Below are positions 12,634 to 22,350 of a DNA stretch of 44,765 nt, in pieces. This DNA comes from a virus. The DNA lies in IMG/VR virus record IMGVR_UViG_3300015264_000033, positions 1-44,765 of that record; one strand, written 5' to 3'. The stretch's first letter is position 1; each line of letters starts with the position of its first letter. The translations under genes and the position numbers were made by a program. Below the pieces are notes generated by a model. That model was given only the letters and a program-made list of their open reading frames with translations, ran no database searches and was not told the origin of the DNA.

Positions 12634-15015
12634 TTAAGTTCCGGCCGCCTCAGCCACGGCCCAGGTATTGGTGATCGCGGTATCCAAGGTGAAGCTCGCA
12701 CTCGCGTTCACCACGATGTTGTAGTAGTCCGTGGTGCCATTAGGCACGTCGTAGAACTCCCCGTTCATCGCGAGCGGCTGCCCCGCGGTCGACACCGTCG
12801 CGGCATACAGCAGCCCCACGGCGACGCCGTTCTTGTACAGGCGCAGCGCGTACTGTCCGGTGGCAGCGGCGGCGATATAAATCTGCGCCCGAAACCGCAC
12901 CTGCTGATTGCGCAAGGGAATCCACCCCGTGTTCGCGTTCGAGTACCAGGCCGGGAAGTCCGACACCACGCCGTTGAACGGGATGATGGTGGTGTTGGTC
13001 GCGGTGTAGGAGAGCGCGGCCGAGGTCAAGCGCGTTAAGGGCCGGTCGCCCGGGAACTTGCTGACCGCCCCGGTCACGCCTAAGAAACGCGCGATGCCGT
13101 ACACCGCATTGTTGTCCTGCGACCAGAAGACGGGGCCCACCGGGGAGGTGCCGACGGTGTAGAAGTAGCCGTACTGGAAGCCCGCAACGCCTGAGTACGC
13201 CTGCCCCATCAAGGTTGCGCCGTAGGAGAAGCCGTTGGCGTAGACATCCTGCACATCGATCATCGAGGCGTGCTGCGCGTAGATGAGCGACTGATTGTTG
13301 TTCGCCTGCGCGCCGTAGACGAAGGTCCCGCCGCTGGTGAAGCCGGTGGTGACGTTGGTGAAGCTCACCGAGGTCAAGCTTGAGGCGGTCACGATAAAGC
13401 TGCCGTTGTAGCCCGCCGGCACCATGGTCGAGACCGTGATCTGCGAGCCCACGGGCGGGATTTGCGCCGCGGTGATCGGCTGCGTCCAGTTCAAGGTCGC
13501 AACAGTTCCCGTGCCCGACGCGCCAGTGATGTTGATGACGCTGAAGAAGTTGCCGCTGTTGAACGCCCGCAGGTGTTTGATGGTAAGCCCGGGGTGCGTC
13601 ACATTGCCGCCGGCCGGGGTCAACTGCGAGGAGACCAGCACGAAGCCCGCTTGAATGATGTCCTCCATCAGGCAGCCGATGAAGCTCGCGTGCATCGGGA
13701 AGGGGATGCCGGTGCCGTTGCCGTTGGTATCGCCCTGCGACATGACGATGCCGTAGTTGCAGCCCTGGAAGTAGCAATTGATGAAGGTGGTGTTGGCCGA
13801 CTCGTTGTTGAGGCTCAAGGCGACCGACTGCGGGAAGTAGCCGCTGAACTGGCAGTTGGTGAAGATGTTGTCTTCCGACGCGCTGTTCTGGACCACCGCG
13901 AACTTGGTGAAGTCCATGATCCGGCAGTGGTTCACCTGCATGAGCCAGCAGACATTGTCGAATACCATGCCCTTCGAGAAGCTCGAGATGTAGACGTTGT
14001 CGATTTTCTGCTGACGGGCGAAGTTCGTGTAGTAAGCAGTGCCGACGGCGGCGCCTGCGACGTTGTTGATGAGCGCGATGTCTTCCAAGCCGCCGCGCTC
14101 GACCTGGGCCGCATCGGAGACGCCGACTTGCTGGATCAAGGGGATGTCGGCGACGCTGTATTGCTTCAATACGGTGCTACCGGGGGCGAGTACATAGGTC
14201 AACGGCGTCGTCGCCCAGCTCGCGCCCTTCACGATTTGGCCCGCGAACTTATTTAAAGTCCCGTTGATGCGGTAGGTGCCGGGCGGAATCCACACGGTCG
14301 AGCCCACGCCGCCGACGTTCAAGGCGGCTTGGATAATGGCAGTCGCATCGATGACGCCGGTGGGATCGGGGCCGTAGCGGTCGGCGGAGACGTAGCCCAA
14401 GACTAGATGCGTGGGCACGTAATAGTTCGTGGGGGTGACGCCTGCGGCGAATTCCGCGGCGGTCTGCCCCAATCCTAAGAACGGCACGAGTAGCCCGGTG
14501 GTGATGACCTGCGTGTTCGGGACGCCCGCCGTCGGCAACCCCGTGATGGGATCGAACGCGAGCACCGTGCCGCGCCGCGTGGAGGCGGTGGGCAGCGCCG
14601 GCCATAGCGCCACCTCGTTATCGGGGCCGTGGATGCCGTAGAGGTAGGTCTTACGGTACGTGTCTTGGCTAATGCGCGTGATGCGGTCGAAGAACTCCTC
14701 GTGCAGTTCGGGGAGGTATGAGCCCTGATTCTTGATCGAGGTCAGCTGGGTGAGGGAGATGTTCGAGCGGACGTCGAGCGTGTGGCCGGCGATGCCCGCA
14801 ACGGTGGTGGTGACGGTAGCCCCGGTGTCGACATCGACGTTCTGCACCGTGTAGTCGACGCCAAGCACCAGCGGCGTCGCGATCGGCGGCACCGAGGTGT
14901 CGAGATCGCTCACCGTCAAGTCGGCGGCCGAGAAGATCTTGTTCGGCCATCCCCACTGCGTCGTGGTGCCGTTGCGAAGGTATTGAACACTGCTGACGGT
15001 CGATGCGATAGTCAT
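12634..15015 (-). CDS. Tail spike/fibre, T7 gp17-like N-terminus and pectate-lyase-like beta-helix
   Basis: 793 residues. Residues 1-150 resemble the T7-type virion-attachment domain (VQYLRNGTTTQWGW, LVLGVDYTV, LHEEFFDRITRI). A DRYGPDPTGVIDATAIIQAA block then WIPPGTYRING (about 215-255) is the usual start of a right-handed beta-helix of the pectate-lyase type. A long region rich in N, V, I and G repeats fits helix coils, and the last 130 residues look like a trimerising beta-sandwich. It should bind, and perhaps cleave, host surface polysaccharide. Position after the ejection genes matches T7 gene 17. Catalytic residues cannot be assigned from sequence alone. Confidence 0.8.
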   Translation of the reverse strand: MTIASTVSSVQYLRNGTTTQWGWPNKIFSAADLTVSDLDTSVPPIATPLVLGVDYTVQNVDVDTGATVTTTVAGIAGHTLDVRSNISLTQLTSIKNQGSYLPELHEEFFDRITRISQDTYRKTYLYGIHGPDNEVALWPALPTASTRRGTVLAFDPITGLPTAGVPNTQVITTGLLVPFLGLGQTAAEFAAGVTPTNYYVPTHLVLGYVSADRYGPDPTGVIDATAIIQAALNVGGVGSTVWIPPGTYRINGTLNKFAGQIVKGASWATTPLTYVLAPGSTVLKQYSVADIPLIQQVGVSDAAQVERGGLEDIALINNVAGAAVGTAYYTNFARQQKIDNVYISSFSKGMVFDNVCWLMQVNHCRIMDFTKFAVVQNSASEDNIFTNCQFSGYFPQSVALSLNNESANTTFINCYFQGCNYGIVMSQGDTNGNGTGIPFPMHASFIGCLMEDIIQAGFVLVSSQLTPAGGNVTHPGLTIKHLRAFNSGNFFSVINITGASGTGTVATLNWTQPITAAQIPPVGSQITVSTMVPAGYNGSFIVTASSLTSVSFTNVTTGFTSGGTFVYGAQANNNQSLIYAQHASMIDVQDVYANGFSYGATLMGQAYSGVAGFQYGYFYTVGTSPVGPVFWSQDNNAVYGIARFLGVTGAVSKFPGDRPLTRLTSAALSYTATNTTIIPFNGVVSDFPAWYSNANTGWIPLRNQQVRFRAQIYIAAAATGQYALRLYKNGVAVGLLYAATVSTAGQPLAMNGEFYDVPNGTTDYYNIVVNASASFTLDTAITNTWAVAEAAGT

Positions 15016-15019
15016 GAGG

Positions 15020-18000
15020 TCATCCTATTACTGGCATTTTGAGCGCCTGTACACTCTCGCGTTTTTTATCGACAGTGCCCTGCAATTGCGGGTATTCGGT
15101 GAGGAGCTGCTGCTTCGCGCCCTCACGGTACTGATTCATGATCCCTTTGATCATCTCGGCCTTCATGCCGTCGGGGCCGTCGCTTTTCATCTGATAGATC
15201 GATGACAGCGGCGACGTGCCGGAGACCAGTTGGTTCAACATGTCCTTCGCGCCCAAGCCCCAGGCCGGGTCCTTGTAGGCATTTCCCGCAAGCTCGACGT
15301 AGCGGGAATAGATCGCGGGGTCTTTGCGTAGGTCCACCGTCGCGCCCTGGCCGAAGGACACTTTCGCCGCCGGCATGTTGACGTTCGCGCCTAAGCGCAC
15401 GATCTCTTTATCGATGGGGCTGTCGACGGGGTTGCGCGTCGGGAACGGTGATAGTAGGTCGTACGCCTTGCCCATGCCGGAATCGTGTGGGATGGGTTCG
15501 CCCCAGACGTCACGGCGTGGTGGCAGGGACTCCGAGAGCCCAGGCGTGCGCGCCTTCATCGCATCCATGATCGAGTAGACCTGGCGCTGATACGGGTCCT
15601 GGAGCCGATCGGCGGCGGCGACGCCCGCCGGCACGATGGAGCCGGCGAGCGACTGCGCCTGGTGCTCGCCCTCGGTCTTGGGATTCGTGAGCGTCTCAAA
15701 GAAGCGCGATAGGCCCTCAAGGTACGTTTTGCTGGTGATGTCCTGCGCGATCGCGAGCGTGGTTGCGATCGCGAGTTTCGTCATGTCTGGGTCGTCCCCG
15801 TTGACCGCCGCGTTGTAGCCGTGCAGCGTCTCGACCACATCGGCCGCCATCGCCATGGAGGAGCCGACGGTTTCTAACTTGTTGTACTGGACCCACCGGT
15901 CGCCGACCTTCATCGAGTACGGCAGCCAACCGGTGTTCTGCATGGCACCGCGCTGCGATTTTTCTGGTGGGCCGGAGCCGGTGACCTGACCCGACAGCAC
16001 GGCGTCCGCCGTCGCCAGCATCATTGCGGTACCTAAACCCATCTGCGCCCGCGCTAAGGATTCACGCGCGCCTCCGGCGGCGATGTTGGCTTGATAGGCG
16101 GACATCACGGGCGCCAACGGTGAGCGCTCGAAGGTGAACGACAGGATGCGGGACGGGATCTTGTAGAACGGCAGGATGACTCGCAGCATCGGAAAGTCAG
16201 TGCGTAACTGCTCGATCACGTTCGCCAACTTCCCCGGCGCATCGGTGAAGCTTTGATACGTCATCGCATTGACCGAACCAATGGTGACCGAGGGCGGCGG
16301 GTTCGCGATGATCTCAGCGATGCGCCCGCCCAGTGCGTCCTCGGTGATCTTGCCAGCCGCGACTTCGCCTGTTGCTTGCCGGGTCGCGAGCGCGTTCAAC
16401 TCCATGCGGTAGCCGATGGACCGGAAGAAATCGTGTTCGGCGGTGAGCGCGCGCCCGGGCGAACGGACCAGCCCCCCTAAGTAGTCGACGGCCTGCCCCA
16501 CCCATCCGGACTGGCTGATGTTGAAGGCTTGCGAGGAAACCGCGCCACCGAAGTTATGATCCGCGCCGGCTTCCCCGGTCTCGGACATGCTGTAGGTGCC
16601 GGTCTTGGCCGCCTTGATGGCGTTACTTAGGGGATCGTCTCCGAGAGGGGGTGGACGCTCTTCGTTGAGTACAGCGTTGGCGGCTTTACCGGCGTATCGG
16701 AAAGCGTCTTTAAGACTAGACACCAAACCAGAATACTGAGCGCTAGCTTCACCCACTGCCACGCCATCCGTCTTACCCGTGAGGGCGTCCATCTGGCCGG
16801 CGATCGCCCTCTCACCGATACGTAGCGCTGTGGTAGCTGCATTCGAAACGAAGACCTTGACGTGCGTGGCGGGTGAAGTGAGGAGGCCGTTGGTCCAAGC
16901 CTCGAGCGCCGCATCCCTGGTCGTAGCATACACGCCTTTTTCGCTGAAATTATTAAGGCCGTCGATGTCCCCGGCCGTCTGCAACGCCTTGACGCGCTGG
17001 GCTAAATTCAACGACACCGAGAGGCCATCGGAAGCCGGTCCCGTGTCCTGCTTCAAGGCGTTCATCATCTGCGTCAAGCGTTGATCCTGCGCCCCCGCCG
17101 GGATGCGCCAGGAGGACAGGGCGCGCGCGGTCTCGGTGCGCGCCGCAATCACCTGTTCCTGAATGGCCGCATGGGTCGCCAGCATCTTCCTGAACGCGAA
17201 CAGGTTTTCAGGCGTAGGGTTTTCGGTCGCGATGCCCGCAAGATCGTAGGTTTTCGATGCTGAACTTGCCCACAGTTGCCGCGCGGCCAAGGACTCCTCG
17301 GCGTTCAGCGGCTCGCCCACCCGGCGCGACATCAGCGTGTCCCAGGCATTGACCGCATCGGCGCCCAACTTCGTGTCCTCGAGGGTCTGCACGCCGCGGC
17401 GCGCCGAATCGATGCTGCCCTTGAACGCGCCCGCCATCTCGGACATCGCGCGCTTGATGTCGTCGGGGCCGTCGATCTTGGCGAAGTTCACGTAGACGCC
17501 CGGCTCCTTGGTCTGCGCTTCGGTGGCGCCAGGGGATTCGGGACCCGCCACTTCACCAGGTGCCGCCGGCTCACCCATCTTCTGGACCTGGCCGGGCTCG
17601 ATGCCCTCGGCGGTAAACTCCTGGTCGGCGATTTTGGTCTGCGCGTTGTTGAAGCGCGCGGACACCAGCGGCGCATCATCCTTCGCCGCCACATCGCCCA
17701 GCTCTGTCATCGCTTTGGAGGGCGGCCCGATGTCCTCGCCCAAGTCCGCGTTGCCCTCAGCGAGGCCATGTGCGTCCTCGACGGCCGCCTTGGCGACGTT
17801 GGCACTCCGGAGGAATCGCAAGCCGCTCACAAACGCGTCGACCAACTGCCCGCCGATTGTGCCTTCGACCGCAGACTTCAACCGGTTGACCGCATCGGCA
17901 TCGTCGGGCTTGGTCGCAAGGAATGCACTCACCGGGTTTGCAAGTGTGGGGGATGATTGCACCAAGTTCGAGAGGTTCTGTTGCGAGCCGTCGAAGCCCT

Positions 18001-18655
18001 CGAACATGCCGACGAAGCCCTTCAAAGCGGTCGCAGCCCGAGAGGCCACGAAGCTACTGGCTTCTGGCAACCCAAGTGCTTTCAACTGGCTACCGGCCGA
18101 GCGCAGGCTCATGACGAACTGGACGATGTTCTTCTCGATGCCACCGGTCACCGATTCTGGTTTGCGACCAGCCGGAAGCTCCCCGAAGTTCTGGGGCTCG
18201 TTGCCGACCTCCGCCTTGCGTGCCTCGGACCTGGCCGTCACATCGGTTGGAGGCGCCGGCAGATGCTCGCCCGCGAAATCGACCGCCTCCTTGGATAGAT
18301 CGATCATCGACTGGAAGGCATCGCGCGTGCCCTTGAAGGCGGCGCGCGGAGATTGGATGATCCCCATTCCGATATCTTTACCGACTGCTGCAGCCTTCTG
18401 CCCCACGGTGGTCGAGGGCGCGGCTTCAGGCGGCTTCGGCGGCGGTGCCTTCTCGTCCTTCGGCTGCCCGCGCATCATCGCATCGAGTGACTCGACCGCG
18501 GCGGATCCGCGCATGGTGTCGTTGTGCGCCATGTAGGAGTCGCCCAGGTTCGTGGGCGGTGCAACAGCGGTGGGCGGCGGTGCGGCGGGGCCCGGCGATA
18601 CCGGCGGCGCGGCGGGCTTCAGCGCGGCATCGAGCTGATCGGCAGGCGTGCTCAT
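15020..18655 (-). CDS. Large internal virion (ejection) protein, gp16-like position
   Basis: 1211 residues. Pro-rich disordered N-terminus (1-85), then mostly helical with amphipathic stretches. No lytic transglycosylase motif is visible, unlike T7 gp16. Size, helical content and place between the 507-residue protein and the tail spike fit the largest ejection protein, which would help carry DNA across the envelope. ATG overlaps the upstream stop by 4 bases. Confidence 0.65.
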   Translation of the reverse strand: MSTPADQLDAALKPAAPPVSPGPAAPPPTAVAPPTNLGDSYMAHNDTMRGSAAVESLDAMMRGQPKDEKAPPPKPPEAAPSTTVGQKAAAVGKDIGMGIIQSPRAAFKGTRDAFQSMIDLSKEAVDFAGEHLPAPPTDVTARSEARKAEVGNEPQNFGELPAGRKPESVTGGIEKNIVQFVMSLRSAGSQLKALGLPEASSFVASRAATALKGFVGMFEGFDGSQQNLSNLVQSSPTLANPVSAFLATKPDDADAVNRLKSAVEGTIGGQLVDAFVSGLRFLRSANVAKAAVEDAHGLAEGNADLGEDIGPPSKAMTELGDVAAKDDAPLVSARFNNAQTKIADQEFTAEGIEPGQVQKMGEPAAPGEVAGPESPGATEAQTKEPGVYVNFAKIDGPDDIKRAMSEMAGAFKGSIDSARRGVQTLEDTKLGADAVNAWDTLMSRRVGEPLNAEESLAARQLWASSASKTYDLAGIATENPTPENLFAFRKMLATHAAIQEQVIAARTETARALSSWRIPAGAQDQRLTQMMNALKQDTGPASDGLSVSLNLAQRVKALQTAGDIDGLNNFSEKGVYATTRDAALEAWTNGLLTSPATHVKVFVSNAATTALRIGERAIAGQMDALTGKTDGVAVGEASAQYSGLVSSLKDAFRYAGKAANAVLNEERPPPLGDDPLSNAIKAAKTGTYSMSETGEAGADHNFGGAVSSQAFNISQSGWVGQAVDYLGGLVRSPGRALTAEHDFFRSIGYRMELNALATRQATGEVAAGKITEDALGGRIAEIIANPPPSVTIGSVNAMTYQSFTDAPGKLANVIEQLRTDFPMLRVILPFYKIPSRILSFTFERSPLAPVMSAYQANIAAGGARESLARAQMGLGTAMMLATADAVLSGQVTGSGPPEKSQRGAMQNTGWLPYSMKVGDRWVQYNKLETVGSSMAMAADVVETLHGYNAAVNGDDPDMTKLAIATTLAIAQDITSKTYLEGLSRFFETLTNPKTEGEHQAQSLAGSIVPAGVAAADRLQDPYQRQVYSIMDAMKARTPGLSESLPPRRDVWGEPIPHDSGMGKAYDLLSPFPTRNPVDSPIDKEIVRLGANVNMPAAKVSFGQGATVDLRKDPAIYSRYVELAGNAYKDPAWGLGAKDMLNQLVSGTSPLSSIYQMKSDGPDGMKAEMIKGIMNQYREGAKQQLLTEYPQLQGTVDKKRESVQALKMPVIG

Positions 18656-20175
18656 GGTTTCGCCTTCGGGGCGTTGGCCTTAGTTTCCGCTGCCGCATTC
18701 CATTGCTGTAGCAGTGTCGCCTGACGCTGGAATTCGGCATCACTCATCTGGCCAGCATCGTGCGCGACCTTGGTCGCGGCCCATGTCTGCGGGATGTTCG
18801 GCTGCATGCGGCTGCCAACGAGATGCGACGGCACCGGCCCGAAAACGATGGCCTTATCCGCCTGCACCAAGGCATAGTTCTGCGAGATGGTGCGCGCCAT
18901 CTTCATGCCGTCCTCTGGCGTTGCCTTCGGGTTGTCATGAACCCAAATATGGAAATCATCTAGCGCGTTAGCGTAGTCGAGCGCCGCGTCGGGCTTGTAG
19001 AGGAGCGGCGAAGGCTTCAATGCCTGCTCAATGTAGTTGGCACCATTCTTGACGAAGTTGCCGCGCGGGGCTTCGGTCTTCTCGACGAGGCGGGTGAAAT
19101 CCTCTTGCTTCAAGTGGCCAGCGTACAATTCGCTTTGGGCTTCGCTGGTCACATCCTCGCCGTTCATTGAACGCACGAGCAGCGGCGCGAACACATGCGC
19201 ATCCGTCTCGTTCTCCTTGCCCGCGAGTAACTTGTACGCATACTCATAGGCCGGCGGTTCCCACGTCTGATGGTGCTGCTCGATCCACGATGCACTCAAC
19301 TGTCCCTTGCTCTGCATCAGGATCGCGTTCTTCAAGAGCGAGTTCGACGCATCGCGCTGGATCTTGTCGTCCATGGCGATCTTGTGTTCTTCCTGCGCGT
19401 TCAGCATGCGCAGCATCGAATCAGCCGCTTTCGGTTCAATCTCGCCCTTGGCGGAGGCACCGAAGAGGTACGTGCGCGCCGCTGCCGTATTGCCCTCAGC
19501 CGACATCTCCTCGACCACGTTCTGGTGCATCGTGCCCATCGCATCTTTCAAGGTCTGCTGGCGGGTGGTCGCGTCCCAACCCTCGCGGTCGCCCTGCAGT
19601 TGTACCAGGGCGCCTAAGTCAGCTCGCGACTTATTCACCTTGTCGGGATCGCGCCAGTTCAAGGCTGCGCTACTCACCGCCTGCTTGGTGGCATTGGCGT
19701 AGACCGTGTCAGCGAGCTGGTTCGACTGGCCGTACTCATAGCGATTGAGTTCCGTGTTGAGTGCGGCGCGGCCGTTGGCGACATGGTCGCCGAACAGGCG
19801 TTTCTGATCGGCCGTGAGACTCGCCCCGATGCCGGCCGCGACCTTGTCGTATTGCGGCAGGTACCGATCCGGCATGTTGATGGCGTCCATGCCACGGAGC
19901 GAGTACGCCCCGCCGCCCTTGCCGTTGGGGCCGAACAGCATCGCATCACGCGCGGCTTCCAACTGCGTGTTGGCGTCGATGACGCGGGTGTGATCGTTCT
20001 GCTGCTTGAGCTTCGCCTGCTGCTCACTCGCCGCGCCCCCGACCGCCGAGAGACCTTGCGCCACACCACCGCCAAAGGAGGCGGCCGAGACATCATCGCT
20101 CACGCGCGGCAGTGCCCGCCCGGGCAGCGGCTCCTGCTGTACCGTTGGGGTTTCGAGTACCGGGACCGTCGGCAC
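18652..20175 (-). CDS. Internal virion (ejection) protein, gp15-like position
   Basis: 507 residues, helical, Gln/Ala-rich, with the MPTVPVLETPTVQ start and a FGGGVAQGLSAVGGA segment near residues 34-48, typical of podovirus internal core proteins. GTG 20175 overlaps the previous stop by one base (TAGTG). Function inferred from gene order. Confidence 0.65.
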   Translation of the reverse strand: MPTVPVLETPTVQQEPLPGRALPRVSDDVSAASFGGGVAQGLSAVGGAASEQQAKLKQQNDHTRVIDANTQLEAARDAMLFGPNGKGGGAYSLRGMDAINMPDRYLPQYDKVAAGIGASLTADQKRLFGDHVANGRAALNTELNRYEYGQSNQLADTVYANATKQAVSSAALNWRDPDKVNKSRADLGALVQLQGDREGWDATTRQQTLKDAMGTMHQNVVEEMSAEGNTAAARTYLFGASAKGEIEPKAADSMLRMLNAQEEHKIAMDDKIQRDASNSLLKNAILMQSKGQLSASWIEQHHQTWEPPAYEYAYKLLAGKENETDAHVFAPLLVRSMNGEDVTSEAQSELYAGHLKQEDFTRLVEKTEAPRGNFVKNGANYIEQALKPSPLLYKPDAALDYANALDDFHIWVHDNPKATPEDGMKMARTISQNYALVQADKAIVFGPVPSHLVGSRMQPNIPQTWAATKVAHDAGQMSDAEFQRQATLLQQWNAAAETKANAPKAKP

Positions 20176-20633
20176 TAGAACCAGCTCCCCGCGGCGTTCG
20201 ATTCGGTGTAGCCCTTGGCACCGCCCGTCAAGATGGAGCCCAAGGCATTGCCGGTGCCCGCGGAGCGCGCGAACTTCGACTGCTGCTCATCGCTCGCTTC
20301 CTGCACGCGAAAGCCCCAGGCTTTCCGTAAGGCATTGTTGCGGGTCGTGAGCGCATCGAGTTCATTCACGGCCGCGGTGCTCGCGACCACCTGCGCGTTG
20401 GTGCCGCCCTGGGTCAAGTTGTTCGCGCCGATGGCGGCGACCTGCTGGCCCTCCACTTGGCTACCGCGCATGCGCACCATCGACTCGTTAGCCGCGCCCG
20501 CGGCTTCCTCGGACGAGGCCTGACGCGAGGCAATGTCGGCATTGGCATTGAAGAGGCGACTGCGTTCCTGCCCCGCCTCGTATTGCGCGACGCCGCCGTA
20601 GAGGCCGCTGGCTGCGGTTAAACCTGCTGACAT
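20175..20633 (-). CDS. Internal virion protein, gp14-like
   Basis: 152 residues with the pattern of small podovirus internal virion proteins: a Gly/Ala/Tyr-rich start (GLYGGVAQYEAGQERS), a long Ala/Gln helix, and AVNELDALTTRNNALRKAWGF. ATG 20633 follows a CGGAGGG ribosome binding site and overlaps the upstream gene by 16 bases. The frame is open further upstream, but that part is out-of-frame reading of the neighbour. Confidence 0.7.
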   Translation of the reverse strand: MSAGLTAASGLYGGVAQYEAGQERSRLFNANADIASRQASSEEAAGAANESMVRMRGSQVEGQQVAAIGANNLTQGGTNAQVVASTAAVNELDALTTRNNALRKAWGFRVQEASDEQQSKFARSAGTGNALGSILTGGAKGYTESNAAGSWF

Positions 20634-21106
20634 CGGCGCCCTCCGGCGGGTGTGCGGTCTACCAAAATGAACTGCGCGAAGAGCCTGCCACCGCGTTCCT
20701 CGGGTAGCAAAGCGCAAGTACCGCCCATCCAGAGGAGCCAGCGGAGCGCGGGCTTGTCGCCTAAATCGATGAAGTTGGTGGCGAGCGTGCAGTGCTGGAA
20801 GAGTTCCGGCAGGTAGCGGCGCGAGGCGCGCGCAAAGGCAAAGCGGTGCCGGTCGATGGCCGCACTCGAGAAGATCCAGAAGCGCGCGGCACCGCCCAAG
20901 ACCGTCAACGGGGCGAGGCCATACATCACCAAGGGCTCGAACCCCTGGAACATCGTGCGCGCGTAATAGCTCGCCGACAGTGCCTCGCGCATCGCCTCGT
21001 ACGGTTCTCGGCCCCACCCGGCCCGCACCTCCTCCACATCGCGCGGGCGCATGGAGGACGCAATTAAGCGGGCGTGGCGAATGTCGGCATCGGTGAGGTG
21101 CGTCAT
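20618..21106 (-). CDS. T7 gp13-like internal virion protein (acetyltransferase-like fold)
   Basis: 162 residues. ADIRHARLIASSMRPRDVEE, then MYGLAPLTVLGGAARFWIFSS, ATNFIDLGDKPALRWLLWMG and a FAQFILV strand follow the layout of the gp13/DUF2833 family in podoviruses. That family has a GNAT-like fold but a structural or assembly role. Position directly before the gp14-like gene agrees with T7 order. Confidence 0.7.
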   Translation of the reverse strand: MTHLTDADIRHARLIASSMRPRDVEEVRAGWGREPYEAMREALSASYYARTMFQGFEPLVMYGLAPLTVLGGAARFWIFSSAAIDRHRFAFARASRRYLPELFQHCTLATNFIDLGDKPALRWLLWMGGTCALLPEERGGRLFAQFILVDRTPAGGRRCQQV

Positions 21107-22347
21107 ACGACCGTCCGGCGCGGGGAGTTGCGCGGGGTCGAGAGGCCGCTTGCGGCATAGGAGAAGAGCGGCGTGGTCGCAGGCACCTGCAGCATCCAGC
21201 CGTACACGGGATAGGCGGGGTTGCCGGCGGGCACGAAGCTTACGGTGGAGTCCGAGAACTGCGAGGAGTCGACGTCGAACACATCGCCGATGTCTTTCCA
21301 GTCGCCGTTGTAGAATCCGGCCGCCATGGCTTGCACGCGAAAGCTCGGTATGGCGATGCCGCCGATCGAGAACGATGAAAAGCTGCCGCTTAAGGCAAAA
21401 ACGCCGACCTCTCCCGTGATGAACAGATGCCCCGCGAGCCCCACATCCTGGCCGCCTAAGGCGAAGGCACCGGGCACCGCCTCGAGCGCAAACCCTTCGG
21501 CCGCATTGGCGCCGATCATGAAGAAGCTCCCCGGGGAGGCGAGGAGCTGATAGCCCGAGGCGCCGACGAACAGGAGCGCCGTCTGCCCGGTCATCGCGAA
21601 GGCGCCCGGGCTCATCACGAGCCCCTGCCCCATCGTCGCGGGCTGCCCCGTCATCGCGAAGGCACCGTTGACGCCCGTCACGGTGGGGGGATTCAACGCC
21701 GCGAGCGCGATCTGCTGGCCGGTGTAACTTAAGCCCGTGAGGGAGCCCGCGGTGTACTTGCCGCCATTGGTGCCGGTCAATCCGGCGGGTGTGCCCTGAA
21801 AATCGCAGGACACCAGGATTGGGATGTTGGTGACGGCGGTGTTGGAATCGATGCGCACGTTGGCATAGCCGGGAGGTGCGGTGAAACCGGGGAAGGAACC
21901 CTGATAATAGGTATTAGCGACAAACTCGACCACATCGTCACTGGGCGCTGCGGTGACGCCGGTGAGCACGTAGGGATTGATGGGTGAATTGGCAATCGCG
22001 ACCGCAGTGCTTTGCACATCGGTGAAGGGCGACACTGTGTTGCGCCCGGAGTAGATGCGTGCCACCACGGAGGAGAGATTGTTGGAGCTTGACGTGACGG
22101 TGAGCGTGGTTTCCGTGCCCGCCGCGACCTTGTAGGCCAAGGCCATCATGGTGGTCGAAGCGCAGTCCCGATTGCTAAGCCCCGGGATGGTCGTGAAGCC
22201 TGAAGGCAACCCAAAGGTGGCGCCGGCGCCGGTCCACTGCGCCGCCAAAATGATGATGTCATTCGCCTGCGGGATGCCGGTCACATTGACGGCGTTCGAG
22301 GTACTGACCCCGGCGTTGACGTGAGCTGCTGAGCCGCGCAGTGCCAT
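21103..22347 (-). CDS. Virion protein with GAFxMTGQ-type repeats
   Basis: 414 residues. The first 215 residues form a beta-rich domain. Residues about 223-330 contain a series of related short motifs: GAFAMTGQPA, GAFAMTGQTA, GSFFMIGANA, GAFALGGQDV and GVFALSGSFS. These look like turns of a small beta-solenoid or adhesive repeat. The same motif occurs at the start of the neighbouring GH5 protein. Likely a tail-associated structural protein; exact role unknown. Confidence 0.6.
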   Translation of the reverse strand: MALRGSAAHVNAGVSTSNAVNVTGIPQANDIIILAAQWTGAGATFGLPSGFTTIPGLSNRDCASTTMMALAYKVAAGTETTLTVTSSSNNLSSVVARIYSGRNTVSPFTDVQSTAVAIANSPINPYVLTGVTAAPSDDVVEFVANTYYQGSFPGFTAPPGYANVRIDSNTAVTNIPILVSCDFQGTPAGLTGTNGGKYTAGSLTGLSYTGQQIALAALNPPTVTGVNGAFAMTGQPATMGQGLVMSPGAFAMTGQTALLFVGASGYQLLASPGSFFMIGANAAEGFALEAVPGAFALGGQDVGLAGHLFITGEVGVFALSGSFSSFSIGGIAIPSFRVQAMAAGFYNGDWKDIGDVFDVDSSQFSDSTVSFVPAGNPAYPVYGWMLQVPATTPLFSYAASGLSTPRNSPRRTVV

Positions 22348-22350
22348 GGT

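Noticed and set aside
12379-14256. Long + strand frames over lysis and tail-spike genes
   Set aside because: Arg/Gly/Val-rich shadows of GC-rich genes on the other strand.
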